Source of the DNA: Paragemmobacter kunshanensis
GTDB taxonomy: Bacteria > Pseudomonadota > Alphaproteobacteria > Rhodobacterales > Rhodobacteraceae
Direction of reading: 5' to 3'
DNA: 64,000 bases
Assembly: GCF_011059185.1 (NCBI RefSeq)
Contig: NZ_JAALFE010000015.1
Location: forward strand, 1 to 64,000
The notes under the pieces were generated by a model. The model was not told where the DNA came from and made no database searches. It worked only from the letters and a program-made list of their open reading frames with translations. The translations under genes were made by a program, and so were the position numbers. This document shows, in pieces, positions 1 through 9,500 of this stretch. The first letter of the stretch is position 1; each line of letters opens with the position of its first letter.

Positions 1-37
1 GCCGTCAACGCCATGATTTATATGCGAAATATCACGA

Positions 38-595
38 TTACGACAGCGAAATCAGCGACTTACTTGGAGAATGTGGGGCAAAATCATCAGTCGGAATGGG
101 CAACAGAACCTTCAGCAAGGCCGCCCTGATTGCCGTGCAGCATCCCGCGATGTATCGGTTTGAGTCCGACCCCGTCACACGGATATTCCCCAACTGCGTG
201 ACGTTGCTGTGGTTCAATTCCCCGTCCGTGATGATCATGTCATTGATCGTCACCATCAGCTTCGGATCAGCCCGGAATTCCGCCTCTACCGTCGCCAGCT
301 TTTCGGGCAGCCAGACATCGTCCTGATCGCTCAGGAAGATCACCTCGCCCGAACACAGCGACAGCGCCTTCTCGAAGTTGCGCGCGAAACCCAGATTCTC
401 CGGGTTGCGGATCACCCGCACGGCAAAGGGGGCGGTGGCGGCAAAGGCATCGAGGATCGCCAGCGTGGCATCCTTCGATCCGTCATCGCAGACGACCAGT
501 TCATCGGGCAGCCTTGTCTGGGCGCTGAAACTGTCCAGTTGCTCGCGCAGGAATTTGGCCCCGTTGTAGGTGGCCATGGCGATGGAGATTTTCAT
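38..595 (-). CDS. Glycosyltransferase family 2, short C-terminus (possibly truncated)
   Basis: A GT-A fold glycosyltransferase of about 185 residues, beginning [12 protein letters not shown]. It shows the nucleotide-binding start (MATYNG), the CDDGS motif and the SDQDD metal-binding DxD-type motif near residue 95. Family members normally continue for another 80-150 residues, whereas this one stops soon after the acceptor-domain start (GCCTAIRAALLKVLLP). The other two forward frames close within a few codons, so no simple frameshift restores the missing part. The start is chosen because its ATG overlaps the stop of the upstream GT2 gene by 4 bp, and the sequence before it has no family similarity. 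The last roughly 100 bases are AT-richer than the neighbourhood, suggesting an old recombination end. It probably acts, if functional, in the same polysaccharide pathway as its neighbours. Confidence 0.7.
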   Translation of the reverse strand: MKISIAMATYNGAKFLREQLDSFSAQTRLPDELVVCDDGSKDATLAILDAFAATAPFAVRVIRNPENLGFARNFEKALSLCSGEVIFLSDQDDVWLPEKLATVEAEFRADPKLMVTINDMIITDGELNHSNVTQLGNIRVTGSDSNRYIAGCCTAIRAALLKVLLPIPTDDFAPHSPSKSLISLS

Positions 596-1587
596 TTGTA
601 TAGCCGCATCGTTCTGAACCGTGTTTCCGCAAGCCATGCCATGGCGTAGGCAGGGAACCGCATCGACGCCAGACCTTTCCAGAAGGCCGCGCGGTCCGTG
701 AGGTAGTCCCGCTGCGCACCAAGCCGCCAAAGCCTGTGCCGCAGCATCCTTGCGATGGTCTGGCGGTCCGGATGCTCCGACCGATCAAGATCGGCCAGCC
801 TTTGGGAAAGCGTCGCGATACGGCGCGTCATCAGCCTGACGCGCTGCGCGCGCCAATCCGGCTGCTTCCTGCTCTGAACGAAAGACACCCCGACATCGGT
901 TCGATACAGGACCAGAGGCTCGTCAATGTATCGCAATCCCCCGACCAGCGCCGCCCGAAAGCCGAGGATGATATCCTCATAGGTCTCGACATGGACGATA
1001 GGACCGAACCGCTGGAAGAAATCCCTGCGAAACGCGCCGGTCGCGCCGATGTAGATGGCCATTGCATATGCCAACTGGCGCGGATCGGGATCGTCGCTCT
1101 GCACGGGCGGCGCGAATGGCCCCCCCTGTTTTCCCGCCGCGTCAATGGTTTGCGTGCTCGAATGAACCAGCACGGCGCGCGGGTCTTCCTGCAACCGACG
1201 CACCAGAGTTGCCGTGCGCTGCGGCAGGGAAATGTCATCTCCCGCCGCAAACACGATGATCTCTGCCTCGACCATGCCGAAAACCAGATTGTAATGCGGG
1301 ATCACCCCCATGTTCTGCGCGTTCCTGCGCAGGATCACGCGGTGCGGGCCGCGATAGGCATCAACCAGATCCTGCATGATCTCGAAGGTGCGATCCGTCG
1401 AACAATCATCCGACAGGATGATCTCCAGCGGCTGATAGGTCTGGGCAAAGGCACCCAATACGGCGTCGCGAATGAAGGCTTCCTGATTGTAGGCAAACAG
1501 CGTCATCGTGACGGTCGGATTGCGGGGTGGCGGCGCAGCCTCGCGCGCGCCAGTGCCGCCGTTCTGATCGCCGGAACCGCCCATCAC
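592..1587 (-). CDS. Glycosyltransferase family 2
   Basis: A 331-residue protein with a GT2 core: [19 protein letters not shown] at residues 25-43, [10 protein letters not shown] as the first nucleotide-sugar motif, and [10 protein letters not shown] as the DxD-type region near residue 115. The C-terminal 100 residues are Arg-rich and carry no predicted membrane span. It would transfer a sugar from an NDP-donor onto a growing surface glycan at the cytoplasmic face. The start overlaps the stop of the preceding dehydrogenase gene by 4 bp and its own stop overlaps the next GT2 start, so it is translationally coupled on both sides. Donor and acceptor cannot be inferred from sequence. Confidence 0.85.
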   Translation of the reverse strand: MMGGSGDQNGGTGAREAAPPPRNPTVTMTLFAYNQEAFIRDAVLGAFAQTYQPLEIILSDDCSTDRTFEIMQDLVDAYRGPHRVILRRNAQNMGVIPHYNLVFGMVEAEIIVFAAGDDISLPQRTATLVRRLQEDPRAVLVHSSTQTIDAAGKQGGPFAPPVQSDDPDPRQLAYAMAIYIGATGAFRRDFFQRFGPIVHVETYEDIILGFRAALVGGLRYIDEPLVLYRTDVGVSFVQSRKQPDWRAQRVRLMTRRIATLSQRLADLDRSEHPDRQTIARMLRHRLWRLGAQRDYLTDRAAFWKGLASMRFPAYAMAWLAETRFRTMRLYK

Positions 1588-2855
1588 AACCTCAGATCGC
1601 TTTCATCCGCCCCGAAGACGGATTTCAGGTCGCAGAACACATGCGCCGCGCGGCCATGGGCGCGCAGCGCCGCCGGGCCGCGCTTGCGATATTCCTCATG
1701 CGCCACGGCCAGCAGCACGCCGTCATAGGCCCCGGGCGCGGGGTCTGCCAGCGGCTCCAGCCCGTATTCCGCCCGCGCCTCAGCCGGATCGACCCAGGGG
1801 TCATGCACATCGACCGCGATGCCGTAATCCTGCAATTCGCGGATCACATCCACCACGCGGGTGTTGCGCAGGTCGGGGCAGTTCTCCTTGAAGGCCAGCC
1901 CCAGCACCAGAACCCGCGCCCCTTCCACCTGGATGCGCCGCTTCAGCATGGCCTTGACCATGCGCCCCGCCACATAGGCCCCCATCCCGTCATTGATCCG
2001 CCGCCCGGCCAGGATGACCTGCGGATGATAACCCAGCGCCTCGGCCTTGTGGGTCAGGTAATAGGGGTCCACCCCGATGCAATGCCCGCCCACCAGCCCG
2101 GGCCGGAAGGGCAGGAAGTTCCACTTCGTCCCCGCCGCATCCAGCACCGCCCCGGTATCCAGCCCCATCCGGTTGAAGATGATCGCCAGTTCGTTCACCA
2201 GCGCGATGTTCAGGTCGCGCTGGGTGTTCTCGATCACCTTCGCGGCCTCGGCCACCCGGATCGAGGGCGCGCGGTAGGTGCCCGCCGTGATGATCCCGGC
2301 ATAAAGCGCATCCACCGCCGCCGCCGCCTCGGGCGTCGATCCCGATGTCACCTTGCGGATCGTGGTCAGCCGATGCGCCCGGTCGCCCGGATTGATCCGC
2401 TCGGGGCTATAGCCGCAGTGGAAATCGCGGTTGAAGCGCAGGCCCGAGGCGCGTTCCAGCACAGGCACGCAATCCTCTTCCGTGGCGCCCGGATAGACGG
2501 TGGATTCATAGATCACCAGATCACCCGGCTTCAGCGCCCGCCCCACGGTTTCCGACGCCCGGAGGAGCGGCCCCAGATCAGGCCGCTTGTGGCTGTCGAT
2601 GGGCGTGGGCACGGTCACGATGAAGATCCGCGCCGCCCGCAGCGCCGCAGGATCCGCGCTCAGCGTCAGGTGCCGCGCCTCAGCCAGTTCCGCCGCCTCC
2701 ACCTCGCGCGTGTGGTCCTGCCCGGCGGCCAGCGCCGCGATGCGGGCGGGGTTGATGTCAAAGCCGATCACCGCCCGCTTCTTGCCGAACTCCACCGCCA
2801 GCGGCAGCCCGACATAGCCCAGCCCGATCACGGCAAGGGTCGCCTGATCATCCAT
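1584..2855 (-). CDS. tviB: UDP-N-acetylhexosamine 6-dehydrogenase, TviB/WbpA type
   Basis: A 423-residue member of the UDP-glucose/GDP-mannose dehydrogenase family. It starts with a Rossmann NAD-binding motif ([19 protein letters not shown]), carries TVPTPID and YESTVYPG, and has the catalytic cysteine in [19 protein letters not shown]. The full-length pattern, including SPERINPGD and [17 protein letters not shown], matches TviB/WbpO-type enzymes, which oxidise UDP-GlcNAc or UDP-GalNAc to the uronic acid. The ATG at 2855 is used because residues before it lack similarity and the true Rossmann strand begins four residues after MDDQ. It overlaps the GT25 stop by 8 bp. It should supply a HexNAcA precursor for the polysaccharide made by this cluster. 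Confidence 0.88.
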   Translation of the reverse strand: MDDQATLAVIGLGYVGLPLAVEFGKKRAVIGFDINPARIAALAAGQDHTREVEAAELAEARHLTLSADPAALRAARIFIVTVPTPIDSHKRPDLGPLLRASETVGRALKPGDLVIYESTVYPGATEEDCVPVLERASGLRFNRDFHCGYSPERINPGDRAHRLTTIRKVTSGSTPEAAAAVDALYAGIITAGTYRAPSIRVAEAAKVIENTQRDLNIALVNELAIIFNRMGLDTGAVLDAAGTKWNFLPFRPGLVGGHCIGVDPYYLTHKAEALGYHPQVILAGRRINDGMGAYVAGRMVKAMLKRRIQVEGARVLVLGLAFKENCPDLRNTRVVDVIRELQDYGIAVDVHDPWVDPAEARAEYGLEPLADPAPGAYDGVLLAVAHEEYRKRGPAALRAHGRAAHVFCDLKSVFGADESDLRL

Positions 2856-3660
2856 GCGGGTGCCCCCCTGCGGGAAATCTCGGGTTCGCGGCCAAGAGCG
2901 GCGAGGGCGCGTCCGAGACGATGATGTTGCGGCTGTGGATCTGCCGCAGCAGCCAGCGCCGCACCGCCACGATGCTGGAGACAAGCGGGATCCGGTTCGC
3001 GGCATCGGTGATGCGCCGCTTCAGCGTCCTTGCGCGGAAATGTTCAAGCGAGGATGGGAAAGGCCGCACCGAACAGGGGGTCGGATGCAGGATTCTGACA
3101 TGGTTGATCATGCCCTCGTCATGGAAACCGCGAAAATCATCGGCCAGATACCGCACCGGCATGTTGCCCGCCGCGATCCCGGCCGCCGCGGCCCGTTCGA
3201 TGACATAGGCCGCCGCCGTCCGCACATCCGCCATGTCGAAGGGCACCAGCAGATCCAGCCCGCGCCTGCTCGTCAGGGCCTCATGGCGCGAAAACGCGGT
3301 CTTCACCATCACCGGGTTGTAAAGCGAGATGACCTCGCCCAGCCGCAGCTTGCCGCCGATCTCGGCCACGATCGCATCGAAATCCGGCGGCAGGACGATG
3401 TCATCCTCCACCACCACAGCCCAGGGCAGCCCTTCCTCCACGATCCGCCGACAGGCCGCCACATGCGACAAGGCGCAGCCGATCTGCGGCGAGGGATAGG
3501 CCTTCTCATGCCGCCCGTCCCCGCCCGGATCATCGCGGTTCAGCCGCGTGCCATCCACGCCGATGACCTCGCTCGGCAGTCTCGATATGCGGGCGACATG
3601 GGCAATGACATAGCGATGTCGCTCTGCCAGTCGCGGTATGGCGGCGATAAAGACCTTCAT
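2848..3660 (-). CDS. Glycosyltransferase family 25 (LPS/EPS type)
   Basis: A 270-residue protein with the GT25 pattern. It begins [17 protein letters not shown], has the IGVDGTRL segment, and then [29 protein letters not shown], in which the ALSH and VVEDDI motifs are characteristic of bacterial GT25 enzymes of the LgtB/LpsA group. These transfer galactose or related sugars to lipooligosaccharide or exopolysaccharide. The C-terminal 60 residues are basic. It starts 4 bp after the stop of the upstream epimerase gene and overlaps the downstream dehydrogenase, so the three are one transcription unit. Confidence 0.85.
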   Translation of the reverse strand: MKVFIAAIPRLAERHRYVIAHVARISRLPSEVIGVDGTRLNRDDPGGDGRHEKAYPSPQIGCALSHVAACRRIVEEGLPWAVVVEDDIVLPPDFDAIVAEIGGKLRLGEVISLYNPVMVKTAFSRHEALTSRRGLDLLVPFDMADVRTAAAYVIERAAAAGIAAGNMPVRYLADDFRGFHDEGMINHVRILHPTPCSVRPFPSSLEHFRARTLKRRITDAANRIPLVSSIVAVRRWLLRQIHSRNIIVSDAPSPLLAANPRFPAGGHPHG

Positions 3661-3664
3661 CCCC

Positions 3665-4696
3665 TCATTTCCCGTAATAGTCGCGGAACCAGTCCACGAA
3701 ACGCCCGATGCCGTCGCGGAAATCGGTCCGGGGGCGATAGCCCGTCAGGCGTTGCAGCAGGCCCGCATCCGCCCAGGTCGCGGGCACGTCGCCCATCTGC
3801 ATCGGCATGTAATTCCGCCGCGCCTTCCGGCCGAGGCAATCCTCGATCGCCTCGATGAAATCCAGCAGCCGCACCTTCTCGGAATTGCCGATATTGACGA
3901 TGCGGAAGGGGGCAACGGGGGAAAGACTGTCGCCCTCGGCCACCGCATCGCCCGCTGCGGGGCGCTCCGGCACGGCGTCGATCAGCAGCCGGATCGCGCG
4001 CACCAGATCATCGACATAGGTGAAATCGCGATACATCTCGCCATGGTTGTAGATGTCGATGGGCCGGTCCTCGAGGATCGCATCCACGAATTTGAACAAT
4101 GCCAGATCAGGCCGCCCCCAGGGGCCATAGACGGTGAAGAAGCGGAACATCGTCGTGGGCAGGGTCCACAGATGGGCATAGGCATGGCCCATGCTTTCCG
4201 TGGCCTTCTTCGTCGCGGCATAGATCGTCAGCTGGGTATCGGCCTTCTCGGTCTCCGAAAACGGCATCTCCTCATTCGCGCCATAGACGGATGAGGTGGA
4301 GGCCATCAGCAGATGCCCCACCTGCAGCCGCCGCGCGGCCTCCATCACGTTGAAGGTGCCGATGACATTGGCATCCAGATAGGCGCGCGGATTCTCAAGG
4401 CTGTAGCGCACCCCCGCCTGGGCGGCGAGGTGGATGATCACCTCGGGGCGAAAGGCATCGGCCACCGCATCGAAACGCGCCTGATCCTCCAGCAGGGCCT
4501 CATCCGCCGAAAACTGCGGATGCTGCAACAGCATCGCATGGCGGCGCTGCTTCAGCGCGACGTCATAGTAGTCCGTCATCCCGTCATAGCCATGGACGCG
4601 AAAGCCCTCGGCCAGCAGAAGCCGCGCCAGATGAAAGCCGATGAACCCGGCCGTCCCCGTGATCAAGACCCGCTTGCCCGCCGCCGCATCCGCCAT
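3665..4696 (-). CDS. lpsL: UDP-glucuronate 4-epimerase (extended SDR)
   Basis: A 343-residue extended short-chain dehydrogenase/reductase. Residues 8-20 give the NAD-binding TGTAGFIGFHLA motif, followed by MTDYYDVALKQRR, AAQAGVRYSLENP, a SSVYG serine motif, and YAATKKA with the catalytic Tyr-x3-Lys. The NDYYD-type stretch and the AGVRYS-N-P signature are typical of UDP-glucuronate 4-epimerases (LpsL/CapI), which interconvert UDP-GlcA and UDP-GalA. The cluster's ugd at 24301-25605 makes the substrate. Upstream lies a 174-bp gap with an AT-rich patch that may hold a promoter. The symbol is assigned by family, not by tested activity. Confidence 0.82.
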   Translation of the reverse strand: MADAAAGKRVLITGTAGFIGFHLARLLLAEGFRVHGYDGMTDYYDVALKQRRHAMLLQHPQFSADEALLEDQARFDAVADAFRPEVIIHLAAQAGVRYSLENPRAYLDANVIGTFNVMEAARRLQVGHLLMASTSSVYGANEEMPFSETEKADTQLTIYAATKKATESMGHAYAHLWTLPTTMFRFFTVYGPWGRPDLALFKFVDAILEDRPIDIYNHGEMYRDFTYVDDLVRAIRLLIDAVPERPAAGDAVAEGDSLSPVAPFRIVNIGNSEKVRLLDFIEAIEDCLGRKARRNYMPMQMGDVPATWADAGLLQRLTGYRPRTDFRDGIGRFVDWFRDYYGK

Positions 4697-4734
4697 GCCT
4701 GTCCCGCCGTCCCTCCGGCCCGCCCCATCCGGGG

Positions 4735-4775
4735 CGACCGAGTAATTAACATGAATTAATTCTTGCTCAGCCTCT
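4735..4775. promoter_or_regulatory. AT-rich patch upstream of the epimerase gene
   Basis: The 174-bp gap between the YdcF gene and the epimerase gene contains a TAATTAACATGAATTAATT stretch that is close to self-complementary around a central CATG, in otherwise GC-rich sequence. It lies about 45-70 bp before the minus-strand epimerase start and could be a promoter or operator for the distal half of the operon. No clear -35/-10 pair is visible. Confidence 0.3.
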
Positions 4776-4870
4776 TAACGGCGACCGGGGCATGAGTCTA
4801 TCGGCCAGCCGCCCGGCATCGCGGCAAGCCGCCGCCGCATGGCGGGAAAGGCGCAGTTGCGGGCGGTGCT

Positions 4871-5656
4871 TCAGGGCGCGGCCAGCCGATAGGCGGCCAG
4901 CGCCACCCATTCCCGGATCGCCAGGTTCAGCAGCGCAAGATTGCGCAGCGGCTCCCAGCCGATCCCGTCGGCAAGCCCCGTGCTGCGGAAATCCACGGGC
5001 CAGGCCACCAGGCCCGGCCAGCCCTCCGCGCCAAAGCGCGGCAGCGCGCGCGGCATGTGAAAGGCGCTGGTGACCAGAATCCAGGTCTCCTCCGGGCGCG
5101 GGTCGGCCAAAGCCAGGCCCAGCCGGGCATTCTCGGCCGTGTTGCGCGATCCCGTCTCGGCCAGAAGCCGCCCCGGCGCGATGCCCTGCGCGGCCAGGAA
5201 CCGCGCGGCCACCTCGGCCTCGGCCGGGCCGGACCGCCCCGCCCCGTCGCGCAGCCGCCCGCCCGATCCCAGAAGCACCACCCGCGCCTCGGGAAAGCGT
5301 CGCGCCAGCATCGCCGCCGCCGCCAGCCGCTCACCCGCCTCGCCCAGTTGCGCCCCGCCCCAGCGGTCCGTCGCCGCCATGTCCTCGGCCCCGCCGGGCA
5401 CCAGAATGCCGTCCACCCGCTCCAAAGCAGGCGCGGCGGGAAAGCGCGCCTCCAGCGGGGCCAGCAGCCAGGATCCCAGCGGCAGCACCGCCACCACCAG
5501 CGCCCCGACGATCAGCCCCGCCAGCAGGTGCCGCGCCTGCGCCAGCCGTCCCCGCCGCAGCGCAAGCCAGGCCAGCACCAGCAGGGCAAAGCCCCAAAGC
5601 TCCACCCGCAAAAGCGCCCCCGCCACCTCGCTCAGCACAAAGAACGCGCCGTTCAT
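4871..5656 (-). CDS. YdcF/ElyC/SanA family (DUF218) membrane protein
   Basis: A 261-residue protein with two N-terminal hydrophobic segments (about residues 20-35 and 42-66) and then the DUF218 core: GILVPGGAEDM near residue 85, RVVLLGSGG, ETGSRNTAENA with the conserved T-x2-N-A-x-N pattern, and LVTSAFHMPRAL. In E. coli, ElyC and SanA of this family affect cell-envelope integrity and lipid-carrier use. The biochemical function is unsettled. It overlaps the upstream GT4 gene by 4 bp (ATGA), linking it to polysaccharide synthesis at the inner membrane. Confidence 0.8.
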   Translation of the reverse strand: MNGAFFVLSEVAGALLRVELWGFALLVLAWLALRRGRLAQARHLLAGLIVGALVVAVLPLGSWLLAPLEARFPAAPALERVDGILVPGGAEDMAATDRWGGAQLGEAGERLAAAAMLARRFPEARVVLLGSGGRLRDGAGRSGPAEAEVAARFLAAQGIAPGRLLAETGSRNTAENARLGLALADPRPEETWILVTSAFHMPRALPRFGAEGWPGLVAWPVDFRSTGLADGIGWEPLRNLALLNLAIREWVALAAYRLAAP

Positions 5657-6771
5657 CGCCCCGGCAGCCCGGCCAGCGCCTGCCGATAGGCGGCCACGAC
5701 GATGGCCTCGTCGAATTCGCGCTCCATCTTGGCACGCGCCGCCTGCCCCATCCCCTCCTGCGCCGCCCGTGGCAGCGCCAGAAAGCGCCGCATCGCCGCA
5801 GCCAGGCTTTCCGCATCGCGCGGCGCGCAGAAGAGGCCCGTCACCCCATCCTCCACCACCGCGCGGCAGCCCGGCACGTCGGTGGCGATCACCGGCCGCC
5901 CCATGGCCGATGCCTCGATCAGCGTGCGCGGCGCGCCCTCGCGGTAAGAGGGCAGCACGACACAGCTTGCCGCCCGCAGAAAGGGCCGCACATCCTCCTG
6001 CGTGCCCAGATAGTCGATCACGCCCGCGCGCTGCCAGGCCGCCACATCCGCCGGCCCGATGGCCGTGCGGTTGTCCGCCCCCGCCGCGCCGATCAGCTGA
6101 AACCGCGCCTCGGGCCGCTCGGCCCGGATGCGCCGCGCCGCCTCGACATATTCCAGCACGCCCTTGTCGCGCAGCAGGCGCGCGATCATCAGAAAGACCG
6201 GCGCCGCCTCTTGCGCCCCGGTCCCGCCCGGCATCGGGCGGAAATGATCCAGGTTGATCCCCGATCCCGGCAGCACCCGGTCCTGCCCCGGCGCGACCAG
6301 CCCCCGATCCAGGAACAGCGCCCGGTCATCCTCGTTCTGGAAGAACACGACCGGCAGCCCCGCAAAGGCCCGGCGATACAGCCCCTCGGCCACCAGCTTC
6401 AGCATCCCCCCCGACAGGAAGGCCGTGCCCAGCCCGGTGACATTGGGCAGGAACGCCACCCCCGCCCGCCGCGCGGCGATGGCCCCGAAGATGTTGTTCT
6501 TGATCGTGAAACCCAGCACGGCATCGGGCCGCTCGCGCCGGAAGATCGCCTGGAACCGGCGCATCAGGCCCAGATCGGCCAGCGGGTTCAGGCCCTTCAC
6601 GCTCATCTCCAGCGGCAGGAACCGGCAGCCCGCCGCCTCCAGCGCGGCGACGCTGTCATCTGGCGGGGCCAGCACCGTCACGCCATGCCCGTCGGCCAGC
6701 AGCGCCTCGACCAGCGGCCGCCGGAAATGCCAGACATTCCAGGCCGCATTCACGGTGATCAGGATGTTCAT
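5653..6771 (-). CDS. Glycosyltransferase family 4
   Basis: A 372-residue GT-B fold protein. The N-terminal domain begins MNILITVNAAWNVWHFRRPL and includes GFTIKNNIFGAIAARRAGV and the PNVTGLGTAF stretch common in capsule/EPS GT4 enzymes. The C-terminal domain has FLMIARLLRDKGVLEYVEA, SYREGAPRTLIEASAMGRPVI with the E-x7-E donor-binding pattern, and ATDVPGCR. It would add a sugar to an undecaprenyl-linked intermediate in the cytoplasm. It lies 61 bp downstream of the ATPase gene and overlaps the YdcF gene, so it is probably co-transcribed with both. Confidence 0.87.
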   Translation of the reverse strand: MNILITVNAAWNVWHFRRPLVEALLADGHGVTVLAPPDDSVAALEAAGCRFLPLEMSVKGLNPLADLGLMRRFQAIFRRERPDAVLGFTIKNNIFGAIAARRAGVAFLPNVTGLGTAFLSGGMLKLVAEGLYRRAFAGLPVVFFQNEDDRALFLDRGLVAPGQDRVLPGSGINLDHFRPMPGGTGAQEAAPVFLMIARLLRDKGVLEYVEAARRIRAERPEARFQLIGAAGADNRTAIGPADVAAWQRAGVIDYLGTQEDVRPFLRAASCVVLPSYREGAPRTLIEASAMGRPVIATDVPGCRAVVEDGVTGLFCAPRDAESLAAAMRRFLALPRAAQEGMGQAARAKMEREFDEAIVVAAYRQALAGLPGR

Positions 6772-6832
6772 GTTCCCGGTCCACAGCCCCCGGCCGCCCC
6801 CGGCAATCGACCGCCCGCGCCTTCCATCCGCC

Positions 6833-7732
6833 TCAGTCCTTCGATGCGGTCCGCATCCGCGTCACCGGTACCACCGGCTCCGCCGCCGGCGGCAGCACCA
6901 CCTGCCCGCCAAAGAACACGCCGTCCTTGATCACCTGCTGCACGGTCATCCGGTCGATCCGGTCATTGCCCTTGCTGAAGGCATAGACCATCGCGAAATC
7001 GCAAAGCTGGTTCACCTGCCGCGCGATGCCCGTCGTGCGTTCATGGATCAGTTCCACCGCCTCGTCCGAGAACAGGTCGACATCCCCCCCCACGGCCTGC
7101 AGACGGTGGCGGATATAGTCGCCCGTCGTCTCCACATCCATCACCGGCAGATGCGACGCCGCCCCGATCCGATGCGCCAGCGGCTGCAGTTCCGGCGCGA
7201 CGATCCGGTCGCGCAGGCCCGACAGCCCCACGAGGAAGACCTGCAGCAGTTCATCCGTGCCGGTATTCATGTTGGTCAGCGTGCGGATCTGCTCCAGCGC
7301 ATTGTCCGACAGGTTCTGCGCCTCGTCAAAGACCAGAACCACCCGCCGCCCGGCGGCATATTCCCGGATCAGCCGCGCCTCGAAGCGGGCGAAAAGCTCT
7401 ACCATCGTATCGGTCGGGGCCGCCTGTTCGCCCAGCGCCAGCAGCACCCAGGGCAGCACATCCTCGGCCGCGCCCCGCACCTGCGACACCACGCCAAAGA
7501 CCACGTCATCCCCCACGCTGCGCAACATGTGCTGGATCAGCAGGGTCTTGCCGGTGCCCACCTCGCCCGTCACCAGCGTGATGGGCGCCTTGGTCACGAT
7601 GGAATATTCCATCAGGGAATAGGCCCGCCGATGGCTCGACGACCAGAACAGAAGCCCGGGATCCGGGGCTATGGCAAAGGGCCGGGCCTTCAGCCCGAAA
7701 TAGCCCGTGTAGATGTCAAGGATCGTTCCCAT
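6833..7732 (-). CDS. AAA ATPase of the ExeA/exosortase-associated type
   Basis: A 299-residue P-loop ATPase. It opens with YTGYFGLKARPFAIAPDPGLLFWS, the typical start of ExeA-like and XrtA/EPS-associated ATPases, followed by Walker A (GEVGTGKT) and Walker B (VVLVFDEAQNL). An arginine-containing FLVGLSGLRDRI stretch follows. The ATG at 7732 is preferred because it has an AAGAGG ribosome-binding sequence about 11 nt upstream and because the family similarity starts there. Related proteins sit in exosortase and EPS gene clusters, where they are thought to power or organise export. Here it is divergent from the exosortase gene and heads the glycosyltransferase operon. Confidence 0.82.
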   Translation of the reverse strand: MGTILDIYTGYFGLKARPFAIAPDPGLLFWSSSHRRAYSLMEYSIVTKAPITLVTGEVGTGKTLLIQHMLRSVGDDVVFGVVSQVRGAAEDVLPWVLLALGEQAAPTDTMVELFARFEARLIREYAAGRRVVLVFDEAQNLSDNALEQIRTLTNMNTGTDELLQVFLVGLSGLRDRIVAPELQPLAHRIGAASHLPVMDVETTGDYIRHRLQAVGGDVDLFSDEAVELIHERTTGIARQVNQLCDFAMVYAFSKGNDRIDRMTVQQVIKDGVFFGGQVVLPPAAEPVVPVTRMRTASKD

Positions 7733-7858
7733 CCGCGAACATACCTCTTCTTGATCTTGACTGCGGTCACGACGATTCCCCCCCACCTATTTACAACGGC
7801 GCGGTTGTCGCATGTAGTATCGTAAATTTAACACAGACTAACGAAGAATGCCCGCCGG

Positions 7859-9493
7859 ATGCACAGCCGCCAGATCACCTCTGCCCCGACGACCCGCCTG
7901 CCCCTGAACTGGGCGGGCCTTGCCTGGCTTGCGCTGGCGCTGGTTGGGGCGGCGCTGCTGTTCTGGCCCGGCATCGCCCTTCTGCTGACCGTCTGGCAGA
8001 CCCCCGATTACAGCCATGGTCCGCTGATCCCCGTCCTCTCCGGCCTGCTTTTCCTGCGCCAGCTGAAGACCGAGCCGGTCCTGCATGGCCCCGTCAACCG
8101 CTGGCCCGGTCTTGTGCTTCTGGTCCTGTCGGTCACCTTCGGCCTTCTGGGCCAGATGGTCGACACCCCCATGGTCACCGCCATCGCCCTGATCGTCTGG
8201 TTCGGCGCAATCCTGCTTGTCTGCTTCGGCTGGGACCAGGGCCGCCGATTCTGGCCGCCGATCCTGCATCTCTGCTTCATGCTGCCGCTGCCCGGCACGA
8301 TCTATTACAAGATCTCGATCACGCTGCAGCTCATCTCGGCCGAACTGGGCGTCTGGCTGCTCCGGCTGGCCGATGTCCCGGTCTTCCTTGACGGCTACAT
8401 CATTGATCTGGGCGTGCTGAAACTCCACGTGGCCGAGGCCTGTTCCGGCCTGCGCTATCTCTTCCCCATCCTCAGCTTCTCCTACATCTTCGCGATCCTC
8501 TTCCAGGGTTCGCTCCTGACCAAGGGGATCATGCTGCTCTCCGCCGCCCCCATCGCGGTGCTGATGAATTCGGCCCGCATCGCCATCGCAGGCATGATCG
8601 TGCAGTATCAGGGGGCCGAGCATCTGGAGGGCTTCTCGCATTTCTTCGAAGGCTGGGTCATCTTCCTTCTGTCCATCATCATGCTCTTCGGCCTGGCCCG
8701 GCTGCTTCTGATGTTCCGCCGGGACCGGATCACGCTGGTCGATGCGCTGGATCTGGATTTCTCGGGCCTCATGCCGCAGGCCCGCCGCATCGCCCTGATC
8801 GAACCCAGCCGCGCCTTCGCAGCCTTCGCCATCCTCACCTTCGGCGCGGCGGCGCTCTGGCAGGTCTTCCCCACCGTGCGCAGCGTCGAACCCCCGCGTG
8901 CCGAATTCGCCTCCTTCCCCGATCAGATCGGCGATTGGGTGGGCGGCAGACGGCTGGCCCTCGATCCCGAGGTAGCCCGCGCCCTGGGCGCGCAGGACTA
9001 TGTCCTTGCCAATTTCACCAATTCCCGCAGCGAGCAGGTCGAACTCTTTGCCGCATGGTTCCGCGACCAGACCCTCAGCGGCGCGCATTCGCCCGAGGTC
9101 TGCCTTCCCAATGCCGGCTGGGAATTCGCCGCCTTCGACAGGCGCGACATCGGCGCCGAACTTGGCCTCGACAAGCCCTTCCCGATCAACCGCGCCATCG
9201 TCCAGAACGGCGAACAACGGCTTCTCGTCTATTACTACTTCGTCCAGAACGGCCGCCAGATCGCCTGGGATTTCGGCTCGAAGCTCTGGCTCTTCTGGGA
9301 CAGCATCCGCCACGGGCGCAAGGATGGGGGGCTGATCCGTCTGGTCACCGCCATCCCCAAGGGCGAACCCGTCGAAACGGCGGACCGCCGCCTTCAGGAC
9401 ATGGCCCGCGAACTCGACCAGCGCCTTGCCCGCTTCTTCCCCGCGGCCGATGCACGCGCCCAGCCGCAGATGACGCCCATCCCTGCGCCCTGA
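7859..9493 (+). CDS. xrtD: Exosortase fused to an EpsI (DUF3485) domain, XrtD-like
   Basis: A 544-residue polytopic membrane protein. Residues 1-290 form an exosortase with about eight membrane spans and the three conserved catalytic residues: Cys195 in EACSGLR, Arg240 in NSARIA and His261 in GFSHFFEGW. Residues 310-544 form an EpsI domain. Fused exosortase-EpsI proteins in Rhodobacterales are usually the VPLPA-CTERM type (XrtD), which cleaves C-terminal sorting signals at the cytoplasmic membrane in cells that make extracellular polysaccharide. I saw no VPLPA/PEP-CTERM substrate in this window, so its targets must be elsewhere. It ends 7 bp before the convergent glpR stop. Confidence 0.85.
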   Translation: MHSRQITSAPTTRLPLNWAGLAWLALALVGAALLFWPGIALLLTVWQTPDYSHGPLIPVLSGLLFLRQLKTEPVLHGPVNRWPGLVLLVLSVTFGLLGQMVDTPMVTAIALIVWFGAILLVCFGWDQGRRFWPPILHLCFMLPLPGTIYYKISITLQLISAELGVWLLRLADVPVFLDGYIIDLGVLKLHVAEACSGLRYLFPILSFSYIFAILFQGSLLTKGIMLLSAAPIAVLMNSARIAIAGMIVQYQGAEHLEGFSHFFEGWVIFLLSIIMLFGLARLLLMFRRDRITLVDALDLDFSGLMPQARRIALIEPSRAFAAFAILTFGAAALWQVFPTVRSVEPPRAEFASFPDQIGDWVGGRRLALDPEVARALGAQDYVLANFTNSRSEQVELFAAWFRDQTLSGAHSPEVCLPNAGWEFAAFDRRDIGAELGLDKPFPINRAIVQNGEQRLLVYYYFVQNGRQIAWDFGSKLWLFWDSIRHGRKDGGLIRLVTAIPKGEPVETADRRLQDMARELDQRLARFFPAADARAQPQMTPIPAP

Positions 9494-9500
9494 GGCCCGC

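Noticed and set aside
7859-7873. MHSR start of the exosortase, similar to the leader element at 37250 and 46618
   Set aside because: Only about 12 bases match, and the frame continues as a genuine long membrane protein; probably coincidence.
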